Assembly: GCA_023409265.1 (NCBI GenBank)
Contig: JAEYHZ010000031.1
Coordinates: 62,001 to 126,000 of the forward strand
Direction of reading: 5' to 3'
DNA from: Bacillota bacterium
GTDB taxonomy: Bacteria; Bacillota; Clostridia; Acetivibrionales; DSM-1351
Length of the DNA: 64,000 bases
Of the stretch, positions 17,916 to 26,603 are shown one piece after another; the first letter of the stretch is position 1, and each line of letters begins with the position of its first letter. The notes beneath the pieces were generated by a model. The model did no database searches, was not told the origin of the DNA, and was given only the letters and a program-made list of their open reading frames with translations. A program made the position numbers and the translations under genes.

Positions 17916-19607
17916 ATGAACAAGATACAAAAATATGAAAAGGTTTTTATAAACCTTTGCTGGATATTTATTGTATTACTTATAACAAGCTATGCTATCA
18001 GAGATATATTTGATATAGATTCCAATCTTTTAATCAAGCAGGGATTAATGCTGAATATATCAATTTTATTAATATTTACTTTTAATATTATCAAGACTAC
18101 ATTTGTAAATCAGCAAACTTTATATACCGACAGGGTTTTCGATATATTCCGTTTTATTGAGGTTGCAATTATATCCTTTTTTATGATTAATTATTATAAC
18201 GGTGCAGAAGCAGTGTTATTAATGTTTCCTCTGGTATTTATCAGTCTTCACAGAGGAAGTAAAGCCGGCTTTACCCTTTTGGCCTTCAGTACCATAATAA
18301 AATTTGTTTACTTGTTTGCTGACTATTTTTGGTTAAAGAATACAGCAATGGAATACTCCATGCTAATATATAATTCCTTTATGATTTTATGTGTATGCTT
18401 TGTACTCTTTGCTACTATAAAGATTAGCTCTACAGTGTATACCGGCAGTATTAAGAATGAGATGGAAAATGCCAGACTGGTAATTGAACTGGGAGAAAAG
18501 TACGAACAGCTTGAGGTTGCACAGGATGAGATAAAAAATCAATATGATAAATTGATGGACACAAATCGCAAGCTGGAAGACACCAACCGCCGTCTTACTT
18601 CAAGTATTGCAGAATTTTATACACTGCAGCAGATAAGCGAAGCCATTGGTTCCATATTTGATATAAATGAATTGCTGAACTTTGTAAATGATGTAATTTT
18701 AGGAGTTATGGGTGTAAACTATTCAACTATTGTATTGCTTGATCATAAAAAAAATAAATTGAAAGTCCAGTTTACCAATATTCTAAAGAAAGAGGATCTT
18801 GCTGTCTTAAATGATAATATTAACTGTAAGCTATTATTGGACATTCTGGAAAGTGGAAAACCCATAATGGAAAATTCGGTCGATCCTGATAAATATGATT
18901 TTATAAAAACACGCGATATAGGATCCTTTATTTGTTTGCCATTAAGTTCGAAGGCCAGAAAGTTCGGACTTACTCTTATTGAACATAAAAATAACAATAC
19001 ATTCGACGAGGACAACCTCCGTCTCCTGATAACTATTGGAAAACAGGTTAGTATGGCAATTGAAAATGCCGAATTGTATGCCAATTTACAGGAAATGGCT
19101 ACAATAGATGGTTTGACAGGTGTATATAACAGAGTCTACTTTCATCAAAAATTTGAAGAAGAATTTAATATGGCAAAGGAACAGGGGTATAATTTAACAC
19201 TTGTTATCCTTGATATAGATAAATTTAAGGAGTTTAATGATACATATGGGCACCTTTTTGGAGACGTGGTTTTAAAAAGTGTGGCTCAAACTGTTAAGAA
19301 TAATTTAAGATCTACAGATACTATTGCAAGATTCGGTGGAGAGGAGTTCGTTATAATAATGCCCCGTGCTTCAGCAAATGAGGCCTTTGAGAAAGTTGAG
19401 GATTTACGTCATAGAATTGCAAATAACATAATAAAGGACAATATTATCTCGGCCTCTGTTACAGCAAGCTTTGGTATCTCTTGCTACCCTGAAACGTCAA
19501 TAAGCCAGATAGAACTGACCAGGGACGCTGATAATGCCCTTTACAAAGCTAAAGAATGCGGGCGGAATTGCGTCAAAATTGCCAAAAGTCCCCCTGTCAG
19601 CAACTAA
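17916..19607 (+). CDS. Membrane GAF-GGDEF diguanylate cyclase
   Basis: This protein is predicted to make cyclic-di-GMP. It has 563 residues: about six membrane segments in residues 10-175, a coiled coil (about 185-225), a GAF domain (about 230-385) and a GGDEF domain (about 395-560). The active site reads RFGGEEFVIIMPR. The product-inhibition I-site RxxD is present as RSTD five residues upstream. I chose ATG 17916 with GGAGG at 17908-17912; the frame is open further back, but that part overlaps the FtsA-like gene. It lies 40 nt after that gene and is probably co-transcribed with it. Confidence 0.9.
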   Translation: MNKIQKYEKVFINLCWIFIVLLITSYAIRDIFDIDSNLLIKQGLMLNISILLIFTFNIIKTTFVNQQTLYTDRVFDIFRFIEVAIISFFMINYYNGAEAVLLMFPLVFISLHRGSKAGFTLLAFSTIIKFVYLFADYFWLKNTAMEYSMLIYNSFMILCVCFVLFATIKISSTVYTGSIKNEMENARLVIELGEKYEQLEVAQDEIKNQYDKLMDTNRKLEDTNRRLTSSIAEFYTLQQISEAIGSIFDINELLNFVNDVILGVMGVNYSTIVLLDHKKNKLKVQFTNILKKEDLAVLNDNINCKLLLDILESGKPIMENSVDPDKYDFIKTRDIGSFICLPLSSKARKFGLTLIEHKNNNTFDEDNLRLLITIGKQVSMAIENAELYANLQEMATIDGLTGVYNRVYFHQKFEEEFNMAKEQGYNLTLVILDIDKFKEFNDTYGHLFGDVVLKSVAQTVKNNLRSTDTIARFGGEEFVIIMPRASANEAFEKVEDLRHRIANNIIKDNIISASVTASFGISCYPETSISQIELTRDADNALYKAKECGRNCVKIAKSPPVSN

Positions 19608-19624
19608 AGTGTTTTTAAAGGAAA

Positions 19625-20308
19625 TTACTGATTCACTTTAAAGGAATTAACCATTTTCCAGAACATGTCACTGTCATTTTTACCAAAATCTTTTTCAGGT
19701 ATATAAAAGCTTATTCTGTAGAACTTGGAACCTTTCGTAAGAAAAACCTCCAGGTTTTTGTAATTTTCATTGGCACTTTGAGTTGTGTACTCCCAGAAAT
19801 ACCCATCCAGACCGTTCACTTTAATCTTCCTGGAACTAAAGTTTTCTAATTCATTCATAGTTGCTTCTTTTGATAATTCCAGGAATTTTTCAAGAGAGTA
19901 GGGCATACTCCATACCTGAACAAATCCGTAAAATTTCTTATCTTCTTTATTTTGAAAATCAATATGGTAAAGAATTTCGCTTCCGGGAAAAACTTGCTGA
20001 TCAAGTTTAAAAATAGAAGGATAACTGAATTTGAAACCTTCTTCCTGTGAATGAAATTCGACAAAGTTTTTATAATTGGTATTGCTGGCCTGTATGTAAG
20101 GAGCAGCGTCACTGAACCTGGAATAAATGTTTGCCACATTCAGAGTTGCCGGATAGGAGACCGATATATTACTGTTGACACTTATGGTATATTCTACAGT
20201 ACTGTCGTACAGGAGCCCTGCTCCATAGATAAGTAAGCCCCATAAAATAACCACCGCTAAAAGAATTAATAGTTTTCTTTTATATTGCGTAATTATAACC
20301 AGGTTCAT
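19625..20308 (-). CDS. Hypothetical membrane-anchored protein
   Basis: I do not recognise this 227-residue protein by sequence. A single N-terminal membrane segment (about residues 11-33, LLILLAVVILWGLLIYGAGLL) is followed by a soluble extracytoplasmic part. That part has alternating beta-type segments and aromatic residues (FKFSYPSIFKL, FYGFVQVWSMP, GLDGYFWEYTT, FYRISFYIPE), which recalls PsbP-like folds; this is only an impression. It runs convergently against the GGDEF gene (18 bp between stops) and divergently from spoVM. The ribosome site GGGAG lies just upstream of ATG 20308. Confidence 0.7.
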   Translation of the reverse strand: MNLVIITQYKRKLLILLAVVILWGLLIYGAGLLYDSTVEYTISVNSNISVSYPATLNVANIYSRFSDAAPYIQASNTNYKNFVEFHSQEEGFKFSYPSIFKLDQQVFPGSEILYHIDFQNKEDKKFYGFVQVWSMPYSLEKFLELSKEATMNELENFSSRKIKVNGLDGYFWEYTTQSANENYKNLEVFLTKGSKFYRISFYIPEKDFGKNDSDMFWKMVNSFKVNQ

Positions 20309-20458
20309 ATAACCACTCCCACTTAAATATCAATTTTTGTTCTTAATGAACAGTAAATTTTAACTGTCCCTAATATGTTTATTCAGCTTGTATATAAATT
20401 AGTCAGTGAAATCAAAAGTTTTTCAAAATAATGAGTTAAAGTAAGGATATTCTTTTTA

Positions 20459-20502
20459 GCCGAAAAAATTTTCTATTTAATTTATGCGTTATAATCACGA
20501 AA
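20459..20502 (+). repeat. Degenerate copy C of the A/B structured element, upstream of spoVM
   Basis: The segment carries CGAAAAAATTTTCT followed by ATTTATGCGTTATAAT. It matches the 3' half of copy B at 63796-63828 and less well copy A. The 5' half (the AACGCA strand) is not recognisable here, so the outer stem cannot form. It lies about 55 bp before the spoVM start and may have been recruited as part of its promoter region. The rest of the gap 20309-20558 is AT-rich without clear features. Confidence 0.4.
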
Positions 20503-20558
20503 ATGAGAACAAAGGAATATGATAAATAGTGAGGAGCCATTTTGGGGGGAGTGTAATA

Positions 20559-20630
20559 ATGAAAATAGTTGTAGTAAAGATGCCTAAATTTTTTGGAAGC
20601 ATATTAAAAAAGGTATTTAGAATAGGTTAA
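20559..20630 (+). CDS. spoVM: Stage V sporulation protein SpoVM
   Basis: This is a 23-residue gene that is easily missed. The peptide has the SpoVM pattern: a short beta-type start (MKIVVVKMPKFF), the conserved Pro at position 9, and an amphipathic cationic helix (GSILKKVFRIG). In Bacillus SpoVM senses convex curvature of the forespore membrane, anchors SpoIVA for coat assembly and is degraded by or modulates FtsH. The ribosome site GGGGGGAG is 4-6 nt upstream of ATG 20559. The location next to rpmB and recG matches the spoVM-rpmB neighbourhood of Bacillus. Its length is close to the 26 residues of Bacillus SpoVM. Confidence 0.88.
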   Translation: MKIVVVKMPKFFGSILKKVFRIG

Positions 20631-20642
20631 TTACTTACTATT

Positions 20643-20668
20643 GATGGAATGCATTTATTCCATCTTTT
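20643..20668 (+). terminator. spoVM terminator
   Basis: GATGGAAT (20643-20650) and ATTCCATC (20657-20664) form a perfect 8-bp stem with a 6-nt loop followed by TTTT. It begins 12 nt after the spoVM stop. Confidence 0.8.
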
Positions 20669-20717
20669 AGATGAGAACTTTTTAAGCAACAATAAGGACA
20701 AAGCCTTTAAATTATAT

Positions 20718-20793
20718 ATAACAAAGACTTTGTTATAATGCTCTGAATGGAAATTAAACATAAGGAAGAACTATAATTTCCAAAGCATTATAA
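20718..20793. repeat. Two overlapping inverted repeats between spoVM and rpmB
   Basis: TATAACAAAG (20718-20727) is the exact complement of 20729-20738. TTATAATGCT (20734-20743) is the exact complement of 20784-20793, with a second inner stem GGAAATT/AATTTCC (20750-20756/20775-20781). The right arm of the first repeat overlaps the left arm of the second, so the two hairpins exclude each other. The function is unknown. It is bounded by the terminators of two convergent genes. Confidence 0.6.
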
Positions 20794-20808
20794 AGATAAA
20801 GAAAAAAA

Positions 20809-20833
20809 TAAAAAAGCGTAAAGACGCTTTTTT
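20809..20833 (-). terminator. rpmB terminator (bidirectional)
   Basis: A-run, GCGT (20816-20819), AAAG loop, ACGC (20824-20827), T-run: a symmetric intrinsic terminator with tails of at least five A and T on both strands. It lies 28 nt beyond the rpmB stop on the minus strand. Confidence 0.85.
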
Positions 20834-20860
20834 ATTTTTAAAAGATTTAACGTAATCAAA

Positions 20861-21049
20861 TTAGATAGCTCTGGTAACTTTGTTTGAACGAAGACACCTT
20901 GTGCATATGTTAATTGATTTTGGTGTGCCATTATCAATTATCTTTATTTTTCTTACATTAGGTTTCCATGTACGGCTAGTAGCATTCAACGCATGGCTTC
21001 TATTGTTTCCAAAAGTAGTTGCTTTTTCGCATACTTCACACTTTGCCAT
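20861..21049 (-). CDS. rpmB: Ribosomal protein L28
   Basis: L28 is a small protein of the 50S subunit. The 62-residue product shows the L28 core (NRSHALNATSRTWKPN and INICTRCLRSNKV). It is of the zinc-binding type, with cysteine pairs CEVC near the N-terminus and CTRC near the C-terminus. I chose the ATG at 21049 (MAKCEVCEK), which has AAGGAGGTG 8 nt upstream; the open frame extends three codons further but without a ribosome site. It is convergent with spoVM and divergent from recG, the same neighbourhood as in Bacillus. Zinc-type ribosomal proteins sometimes have Zur-controlled paralogues; none is seen here. Confidence 0.95.
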   Translation of the reverse strand: MAKCEVCEKATTFGNNRSHALNATSRTWKPNVRKIKIIDNGTPKSINICTRCLRSNKVTRAI

Positions 21050-21273
21050 ATATAACACCTCCTTTAATTATTGGAGAATTTTTCTTTCTCAAAAATCGGC
21101 ATCAAAGCAATAATTATTTTAACACAACAAAACCTAATACTCAAGCATTTTTGCATAAATTTATCTTAATTTATGTTAATAATAAAGAGGTTTTGAATTA
21201 ATATATCCGATTAGGTTTTCTTTTATGATAAAGCAGGGTTTTGCTTTACTTATAAAATACATGCAATTATACA

Positions 21274-21314
21274 AAAATCAGATATCAAAACAGTAATGAG
21301 TGATATCCGATTTT
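21274..21314 (+). repeat. Inverted repeat upstream of recG
   Basis: AAAATC-A-GATATCA (21274-21287) pairs with TGATATC-C-GATTTT (21301-21314): 13 of 14 positions, with a 13-nt loop and a short T-run inside the arm. It lies 91 nt before recG in the 355-bp gap after rpmB. It could be a terminator for upstream transcription or an operator; nothing decides between these. A smaller repeat, TAAAGCA/TTGCTTTA, is at about 21230-21249. Confidence 0.45.
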
Positions 21315-21404
21315 ATTGAAAGAGTTATTGTGATACAATTATTTCATGTCGGGATTTTTTTGGTATGTTTTAAGATACTTAGTATTAGTTAGTGGAGGTT
21401 TTCA

Positions 21405-23477
21405 GTGAAACAGGTTTCATTTGAAGAGCTGCAGGAAAAATCAATCAGGTATGTAAAGGGTGTGGGTGAATCCAGACTTTCTTTATTTGAAAAGCTGGGC
21501 ATAAGATCTGTTTATGATATGCTGACTTACTACCCGAAGGATTATGAAGACAGAAGTAAAATAAAAAACATTGCTGACCTTGAAAACGGAGAGATATGTT
21601 CTTTTGAAGGAACTATTGTTTCAAACGTAAATGAATCCAGACCCAGACGTGGTATGGTCATATCCAAGGTTTCAATTCAGGATAGCACCGGGAGGATCAA
21701 TGCTGTATGGTTTAACCAGCAGTATATAAAAAATTCTCTGTCCCTGGGAGAAAATTATATTTTTTATGGGAAGATTGATAGGAAGTTTAATAAACCTCAG
21801 GTTATAAATCCGGTCTTCGAAAAAAGTGATAAGGACGAAATGACAAAAACCATGAAGGTTCTCCCTGTGTATTCATCAACAAAGAATCTGGGGCAGAATA
21901 TAATAAGAACAATAATGCATGAAACTTTAAAGAGCATGGATAGTATTGAACTGGAGGACATGCTGCCTGAGCCGGTTAAAGAGAAATATAAGCTTGGCAG
22001 GCTTAAAGACTGCATAAGGCAAATTCATTTTCCGGACTCTTTTTCCAAAAAAGATGAAGCAAGATACAGACTGGTCTTTGAAGAGTTATTTATGCTTCAG
22101 CTTGGACTCCTGACTTATAAGAGCCTTGCGGCCAATTTGGGACAGGGAATAAGCTTCAATAAGCCGGAGGAGATGGAGACTTTTATTAAATCACTGCCTT
22201 TTGAGCTTACAAATGCCCAGAAGAAGGTATTTAAAGAAGTAGAAAAAGATATGGAAAGCGAAAATGTGATGAACAGGCTGGTACAGGGAGATGTGGGTTC
22301 CGGTAAGACAATGATTGCCGTACTTGCCCTCTTTAAGGCAGTGAAATGCGGTTATCAGGGGGCACTGATGGTGCCTACCGAAATCTTGGCTGAACAGCAT
22401 TACAAGTCCATAAAGCCATTGTTTGACAAGTACAATATTTCTGTTGAACTCCTATCCAGCAGCCAGCCAAAGAAACAAAAGCAATCAGTTTTTGAAGGAC
22501 TGAAGGCCGGAAATATTGATGTGGTTATCGGTACACATGCCTTAATTGAAGATACTGTTGAGTTTCAAAAACTGGGGCTGGTTGTAACAGATGAGCAGCA
22601 CAGATTTGGTGTAAGGCAGAGAACTGTTCTTGCAGAAAAGGGACAAAATCCCGATGTGCTGGTTATGACTGCCACACCGATACCCAGAACCCTGGCACTT
22701 ATACTTTATGGTGACCTTGACATTTCAATTATTGATGAACTGCCCCCTGGAAGAAAGCCCATAAAGACTTATTCAGTAAATGAAGGCATGAGAGAGCGGA
22801 TAAATAACTTTATAAGGGAAAAAGTTATGGAGGGCAGACAGGTATATATTGTATGCCCTTTGGTAGAGGAATCCGAGGAAATAGAAGCTAAATCGGCTGT
22901 GGTTACTGCTGAGGAAATCAGCAGCAACGTATTTAAAGACTTAAGAGTTGGAATCATACATGGTAAAATGAAATCCAGCGATAAGGAAGCCATTATGAAG
23001 AGCTTTGTTTCGGGAGAGATAAGTATTCTGGTTTCCACAACCATAATTGAGGTTGGCGTAAATGTACCTAATGCTACACTGATGGTTATAGAAAATGCCG
23101 AGAGATTTGGACTGGCTCAGCTCCACCAGCTTAGAGGAAGAGTGGGAAGAGGTGCCGAACAATCCTATTGCGTCTTGTTTAATCAGTCCAAATCGCAGGT
23201 TTCCAGAGAGCGTATGAAGATAATGTCACAATCAAATGACGGTTTTGTTATTTCAGAAAAAGATCTGGAAATCAGAGGACCTGGTGATTTTTTCGGAACA
23301 AAGCAACATGGCTTGCCTGAACTGAAAATTGCAAATTTATATAAAGATATTGAAATATTAAAGCTTGCACAGGGAAGTGCCAGAGAAATGCTGGAGCAGG
23401 ATCCAGGGCTGGGCAGGAATGAGAGATTAAAGCTGTACCTTTCCAATTATTTTGGAGAGAAAGTAACATTATCATAA
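21405..23477 (+). CDS. recG: ATP-dependent DNA helicase RecG
   Basis: RecG remodels stalled replication forks and Holliday junctions. The 690-residue protein has an N-terminal wedge (OB) domain (about residues 60-150), superfamily 2 motif I (LVQGDVGSGKTMIAVLALF), the DEQH box (VTDEQHRFGVRQR), motif III (VMTATPIPRTLAL), and the C-terminal helicase domain with VNVPNATLMVIENAERFGLAQLHQLRGRVGRG. It starts at GTG 21405 with GGAGG 8 nt upstream. rsmD and coaD follow on the same strand and may form a unit with it, although the recG-rsmD gap of 84 nt contains a short repeat (AGTAACATTATCAT twice, at 23462 and 23493). Confidence 0.96.
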   Translation: MKQVSFEELQEKSIRYVKGVGESRLSLFEKLGIRSVYDMLTYYPKDYEDRSKIKNIADLENGEICSFEGTIVSNVNESRPRRGMVISKVSIQDSTGRINAVWFNQQYIKNSLSLGENYIFYGKIDRKFNKPQVINPVFEKSDKDEMTKTMKVLPVYSSTKNLGQNIIRTIMHETLKSMDSIELEDMLPEPVKEKYKLGRLKDCIRQIHFPDSFSKKDEARYRLVFEELFMLQLGLLTYKSLAANLGQGISFNKPEEMETFIKSLPFELTNAQKKVFKEVEKDMESENVMNRLVQGDVGSGKTMIAVLALFKAVKCGYQGALMVPTEILAEQHYKSIKPLFDKYNISVELLSSSQPKKQKQSVFEGLKAGNIDVVIGTHALIEDTVEFQKLGLVVTDEQHRFGVRQRTVLAEKGQNPDVLVMTATPIPRTLALILYGDLDISIIDELPPGRKPIKTYSVNEGMRERINNFIREKVMEGRQVYIVCPLVEESEEIEAKSAVVTAEEISSNVFKDLRVGIIHGKMKSSDKEAIMKSFVSGEISILVSTTIIEVGVNVPNATLMVIENAERFGLAQLHQLRGRVGRGAEQSYCVLFNQSKSQVSRERMKIMSQSNDGFVISEKDLEIRGPGDFFGTKQHGLPELKIANLYKDIEILKLAQGSAREMLEQDPGLGRNERLKLYLSNYFGEKVTLS

Positions 23478-23561
23478 AAGTAATTTTCATTAGAGTAACA
23501 TTATCATTGAATGTGGCCGGGTGAACTGAGGAATTGAACGGCCCCCTAAGGAGGAGTTAAC

Positions 23562-24116
23562 ATATTAAGAGTTATTTCCGGAACCGCAAAAGGTTTGAAG
23601 CTTCAGACACTGGAGGGTATGGGAACCAGGCCAACAACGGACAGGGTTAAGGAAAATCTGTTTAACATTCTGTCATCCTATTTGGAAGGGGCTAAAATTC
23701 TGGACCTTTTTGCAGGGTCAGGCAGTCTTGGAATAGAAGCTCTAAGCAGGGGAGCAGAAAGTGCTGTATTTTCGGACCAAAGTGAAAAATGTACCCAAAT
23801 AATAAAAAATAACCTTGAACATACTAAATTTACAGAAAAATCACAAGTTTTTTTTGGAGAAGCCCAATTAATATTAAAAAAACTCTCCCAACAAGGTAAA
23901 AAGTTTGATATAATTTTCCTAGACCCACCGTATAAAAAGGAAATCATACCACAAATTCTGTATGATTTGGTTGAAAACGGTGTATTAGAGGATAGATTTA
24001 TAATTATTGCCGAAACAGATATAGATGATGTACTGCCTGAAGAGACAGGCACCATGGTTGTTTCAAAGAAACAGATTTACGGCAAGACAAAATTAACCTT
24101 TTATAAAAGGAAATAG
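23562..24116 (+). CDS. rsmD: 16S rRNA (guanine966-N2)-methyltransferase RsmD, apparent AUA start
   Basis: RsmD methylates G966 of 16S rRNA. The protein shows the family N-terminus (LRVISGTAKGLKL), then TRPTTDRVKENLFNIL, the SAM motif LDLFAGSGSLGIEALSRGA, and the catalytic FLDPPYKKE. No ATG, GTG or TTG lies between the in-frame stop at 23547-23549 and TTG 23595, and starting at that TTG would remove the conserved RVISGTAKG. GGAGG at 23550-23554 is 7 nt upstream of ATA 23562, so AUA is the likely initiator, giving 184 residues, the normal family length. The alternative is a sequence error (ATG read as ATA). The gene precedes coaD, a common pairing. Confidence 0.88.
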   Translation: MLRVISGTAKGLKLQTLEGMGTRPTTDRVKENLFNILSSYLEGAKILDLFAGSGSLGIEALSRGAESAVFSDQSEKCTQIIKNNLEHTKFTEKSQVFFGEAQLILKKLSQQGKKFDIIFLDPPYKKEIIPQILYDLVENGVLEDRFIIIAETDIDDVLPEETGTMVVSKKQIYGKTKLTFYKRK

Positions 24117-24153
24117 CTATCTACAAAAGACTTTAATAATTAAAGGAAAATAT

Positions 24154-24633
24154 ATGAATACATTTATATACCCCGGTAGTTTTGATCCGGTTACAAATGG
24201 ACATATGGACATTATTGAACGGGCATCAAGGATTTGTGATAAACTTATTGTTGCCGTTCTGATCAGCCATACCAAACAGCCGTTATTCTCCATGGATGAA
24301 CGTGTAGGTTTGTTGAAAAGAGCGGTTAAGCATCTTGACAATGTGGAAATTGAATGCTTTTCAGGTTTGCTGGTGGACTTTGTTGCAAATAAAAAGGCTA
24401 ATGTAATTGTTAAAGGACTCAGGGCTGTATCGGATTTTGAATATGAGCTTCAAATGGCCTTGTTAAATCAGAAAATGGCTCCGGATATTGAAACCATGTT
24501 TATGATGTCCAACATTAACTTTTCTTTTTTAAGCTCCAGCATGGTCAAGGAGTTGGCAAGGTACGGCGGAAATATCAAAGGACTTGTTCCTGAATGTATA
24601 GAGGAAGACGTTATAAGAAAGTTTAAGAAGTAA
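24154..24633 (+). CDS. coaD: Phosphopantetheine adenylyltransferase
   Basis: CoaD converts 4'-phosphopantetheine and ATP to dephospho-CoA, the penultimate step of coenzyme A synthesis. The 159-residue protein has the nucleotidyltransferase motif YPGSFDPVTNGHMDII (T/HxGH), the substrate-binding VKGLRAVSDFEYELQMA and the second nucleotide motif SFLSSSMVKELARYGG (ISSTxVR-like). The length is exact for the family. It is 37 nt after rsmD. The rsmD-coaD order is widespread in bacteria, and here a coiled-coil protein follows 24 nt downstream. Confidence 0.97.
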   Translation: MNTFIYPGSFDPVTNGHMDIIERASRICDKLIVAVLISHTKQPLFSMDERVGLLKRAVKHLDNVEIECFSGLLVDFVANKKANVIVKGLRAVSDFEYELQMALLNQKMAPDIETMFMMSNINFSFLSSSMVKELARYGGNIKGLVPECIEEDVIRKFKK

Positions 24634-24657
24634 GAAGCCTGGGGAGGATTATGTAAT

Positions 24658-25095
24658 ATGGAGATACTTACTGTACTGGAAACCTTGGAGGAACTGGTTG
24701 AAAGAAGCGCCAGCGTGCCTTTTTCAGGAAAGTGCCTGATAGACAGGGAAGAAGTTTTTGAAATAATAAAAGAAATGAGAATCAAATTGCCTGATGATAT
24801 AAAACAGGCCAAATGGGTTAAGGAAGAGCGACAGAGAATATTGCTTGAAGCCCAGAAAGAGGCTAATAATATATTGAAGGATGCTGAAAACAAAATAGCA
24901 TCTCTGGTTGATGAGCACGAGATTACAAAGAAGGCGTATGAACAGGCAAATGAAATAATAGCCGGAGCTCAGAAAAACGCAAGAGAGATACGCCTTGGAG
25001 CAAGAGAGTACGCTGACAGTGTTCTCAACAAAGTTGAAGAAATTCTTACTGATGCAACCGATGTTATAAAAACAAACAGATCTGAATTAAAATAG
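24658..25095 (+). CDS. Coiled-coil protein of unknown function
   Basis: This 145-residue protein is rich in Glu, Lys and Ala. It begins with a short head (residues 1-45) and continues as a long predicted coiled coil (about 55-140, from WVKEERQRILLEAQKEA to the end) resembling ATP synthase b-subunit or DivIVA-like stalks, but with no membrane segment. Similar genes after coaD in Clostridia are often labelled ATPase, which the sequence does not support because there is no Walker motif. The ribosome site GGGGAGG precedes ATG 24658. Its 3' end overlaps that of the convergent ylbJ gene by 9 bp. Confidence 0.75.
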   Translation: MEILTVLETLEELVERSASVPFSGKCLIDREEVFEIIKEMRIKLPDDIKQAKWVKEERQRILLEAQKEANNILKDAENKIASLVDEHEITKKAYEQANEIIAGAQKNAREIRLGAREYADSVLNKVEEILTDATDVIKTNRSELK

Positions 25096-26361
25096 ACTTT
25101 TCTTTGATAGAAAGCTTGTTATACATATATATAGAATAGAGACTGCTGTCATTATCAATGATGCAATTAAAATATACTGAATGGAGGTTTTAAAAATATT
25201 CCCCCATTCTTTTATTATATTCACGGAGTTATTTGCGAATACAGGTGATTCTTTAAGGAGTAAGTTTTTGAATAAAGAGTATCCGATGAAAGTGTAAATA
25301 CATGATATTATACCCTGGAGAGCTTTACCCGCAATGTACGGCTTGACTCTGATATCGGTAGTACTTACTATACTCATTACCTGAGTATGCACTGAAAAAC
25401 CTGCCCAGCCTATAACCAGACTTATACAGCAAAGCCTTATCACAAGAGCTGTTTGTGAGAGATGTATGAGATTTGCCCCGGTAGTAATTTCAAATAAACC
25501 GCATAGCAAACCTTCAATTGTTTTGGGTCCCAGGCCCAGGTTAGTAAGTATATCCGGTGCAAGGCTGCTTACTGTGCTGATTAAACCACTTGCTATCAGT
25601 ACATTTATCAGCACCGAGAAAAATATTATAAAACCCCCTATGGTTAAAATCGTATATATTGAGTTTTTGATGCACTCTCCAAATAGTGTCCATGGGTTTA
25701 CATCAGAATTTCTTAACTTCTTCAATTCTATTTTAATATTTGTGGACATTTGCGTCCGAGACTTTATGCTGATATTTCTTTGCCTTTTATAATATCTGAA
25801 TATAAAACCTACTGTTAAGCAGGCTGCTATATGGCATATGTAAAGCAGGTAACCAAGTCGCGGCTGATTAAACATTCCTACAGCGACAGCACCCATAATG
25901 AATAGCGGCCCTGAATTATTAGTAAATGTAAGCAGCCTTTCTGCTTCTATTCTGGTTATCAAATCCTGTTTTCTTAGGTCGGCAGTGATGCTGGCGCCCA
26001 CAGGGTAGCCGCTTACAATTCCCATAGCCAAAGCAAAGGAACCGCATCCGGGAATATTAAAAACAGGTCGCATAACAGGCTCAAGAATTATACCGAAAAG
26101 GCTTACCATACCTGATTTGCTCAATATCTGGGAAGCAACAAAAAAAGGGAACAGAGAGGGAAAAACTATTTCAAGCCAGAGCTTAATGCCATTAGAGGCT
26201 GCGCTTACTGATGTTTTAGGGAATATGATCAAGGCTGCTATAAAAAATGCAGCCATTATCGGAAGAATACTTTTCTTTACATAGACAGCAAAAGTTTTTT
26301 TATTATTCAGAAAAATTGTAGTTAACAGGAACAATAATGATGAAAATAAAAATATATTCAA
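25087..26361 (-). CDS. ylbJ: Sporulation integral membrane protein YlbJ
   Basis: YlbJ is a polytopic membrane protein needed for spore cortex formation in Bacillus; its transport role is not settled. About 424 residues with eight or more hydrophobic segments carry the nucleoside-recognition (Gate) type signature: WLEIVFPSLFPFFVASQIL, VSGYPVGASITADL and FTNNSGPLFIMGAV. The open frame begins at ATG 26394, but CGGAGGG (plus-strand 26366-26372) sits 5 nt before an in-frame TTG at 26361, so I place the start there. The neighbourhood coaD-(coiled coil)-ylbJ is similar to the Bacillus ylbH-coaD-ylbJ region. Confidence 0.9.
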   Translation of the reverse strand: MNIFLFSSLLFLLTTIFLNNKKTFAVYVKKSILPIMAAFFIAALIIFPKTSVSAASNGIKLWLEIVFPSLFPFFVASQILSKSGMVSLFGIILEPVMRPVFNIPGCGSFALAMGIVSGYPVGASITADLRKQDLITRIEAERLLTFTNNSGPLFIMGAVAVGMFNQPRLGYLLYICHIAACLTVGFIFRYYKRQRNISIKSRTQMSTNIKIELKKLRNSDVNPWTLFGECIKNSIYTILTIGGFIIFFSVLINVLIASGLISTVSSLAPDILTNLGLGPKTIEGLLCGLFEITTGANLIHLSQTALVIRLCCISLVIGWAGFSVHTQVMSIVSTTDIRVKPYIAGKALQGIISCIYTFIGYSLFKNLLLKESPVFANNSVNIIKEWGNIFKTSIQYILIASLIMTAVSILYICITSFLSKKSLF

Positions 26362-26603
26362 TGTACCCTCCGTTTTGTGATCCTTTATAAACATAATGTT
26401 TGAAATGAGTAAAAACCAGTGAATATTCCCTTAATATATATACTCCATGCTGTGATAATATAACTAAAATAAATGTGTTGATCAAAACTCAGGCAGTAGT
26501 AAAGAAATCTGAAAGCTTTCCGGCATATTTTTACATAAATTGTGTAGTATTCAATCGTGAAATAAGTATAATTAAAAATAAGTATCAAAAGTGAGGTTAT
26601 ATT

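Noticed and set aside
20880..21113. Plus-strand frame of 77 codons opposite rpmB
   Set aside because: Shadow of the conserved L28 gene, which has an AAGGAGGTG site and both zinc cysteine pairs.
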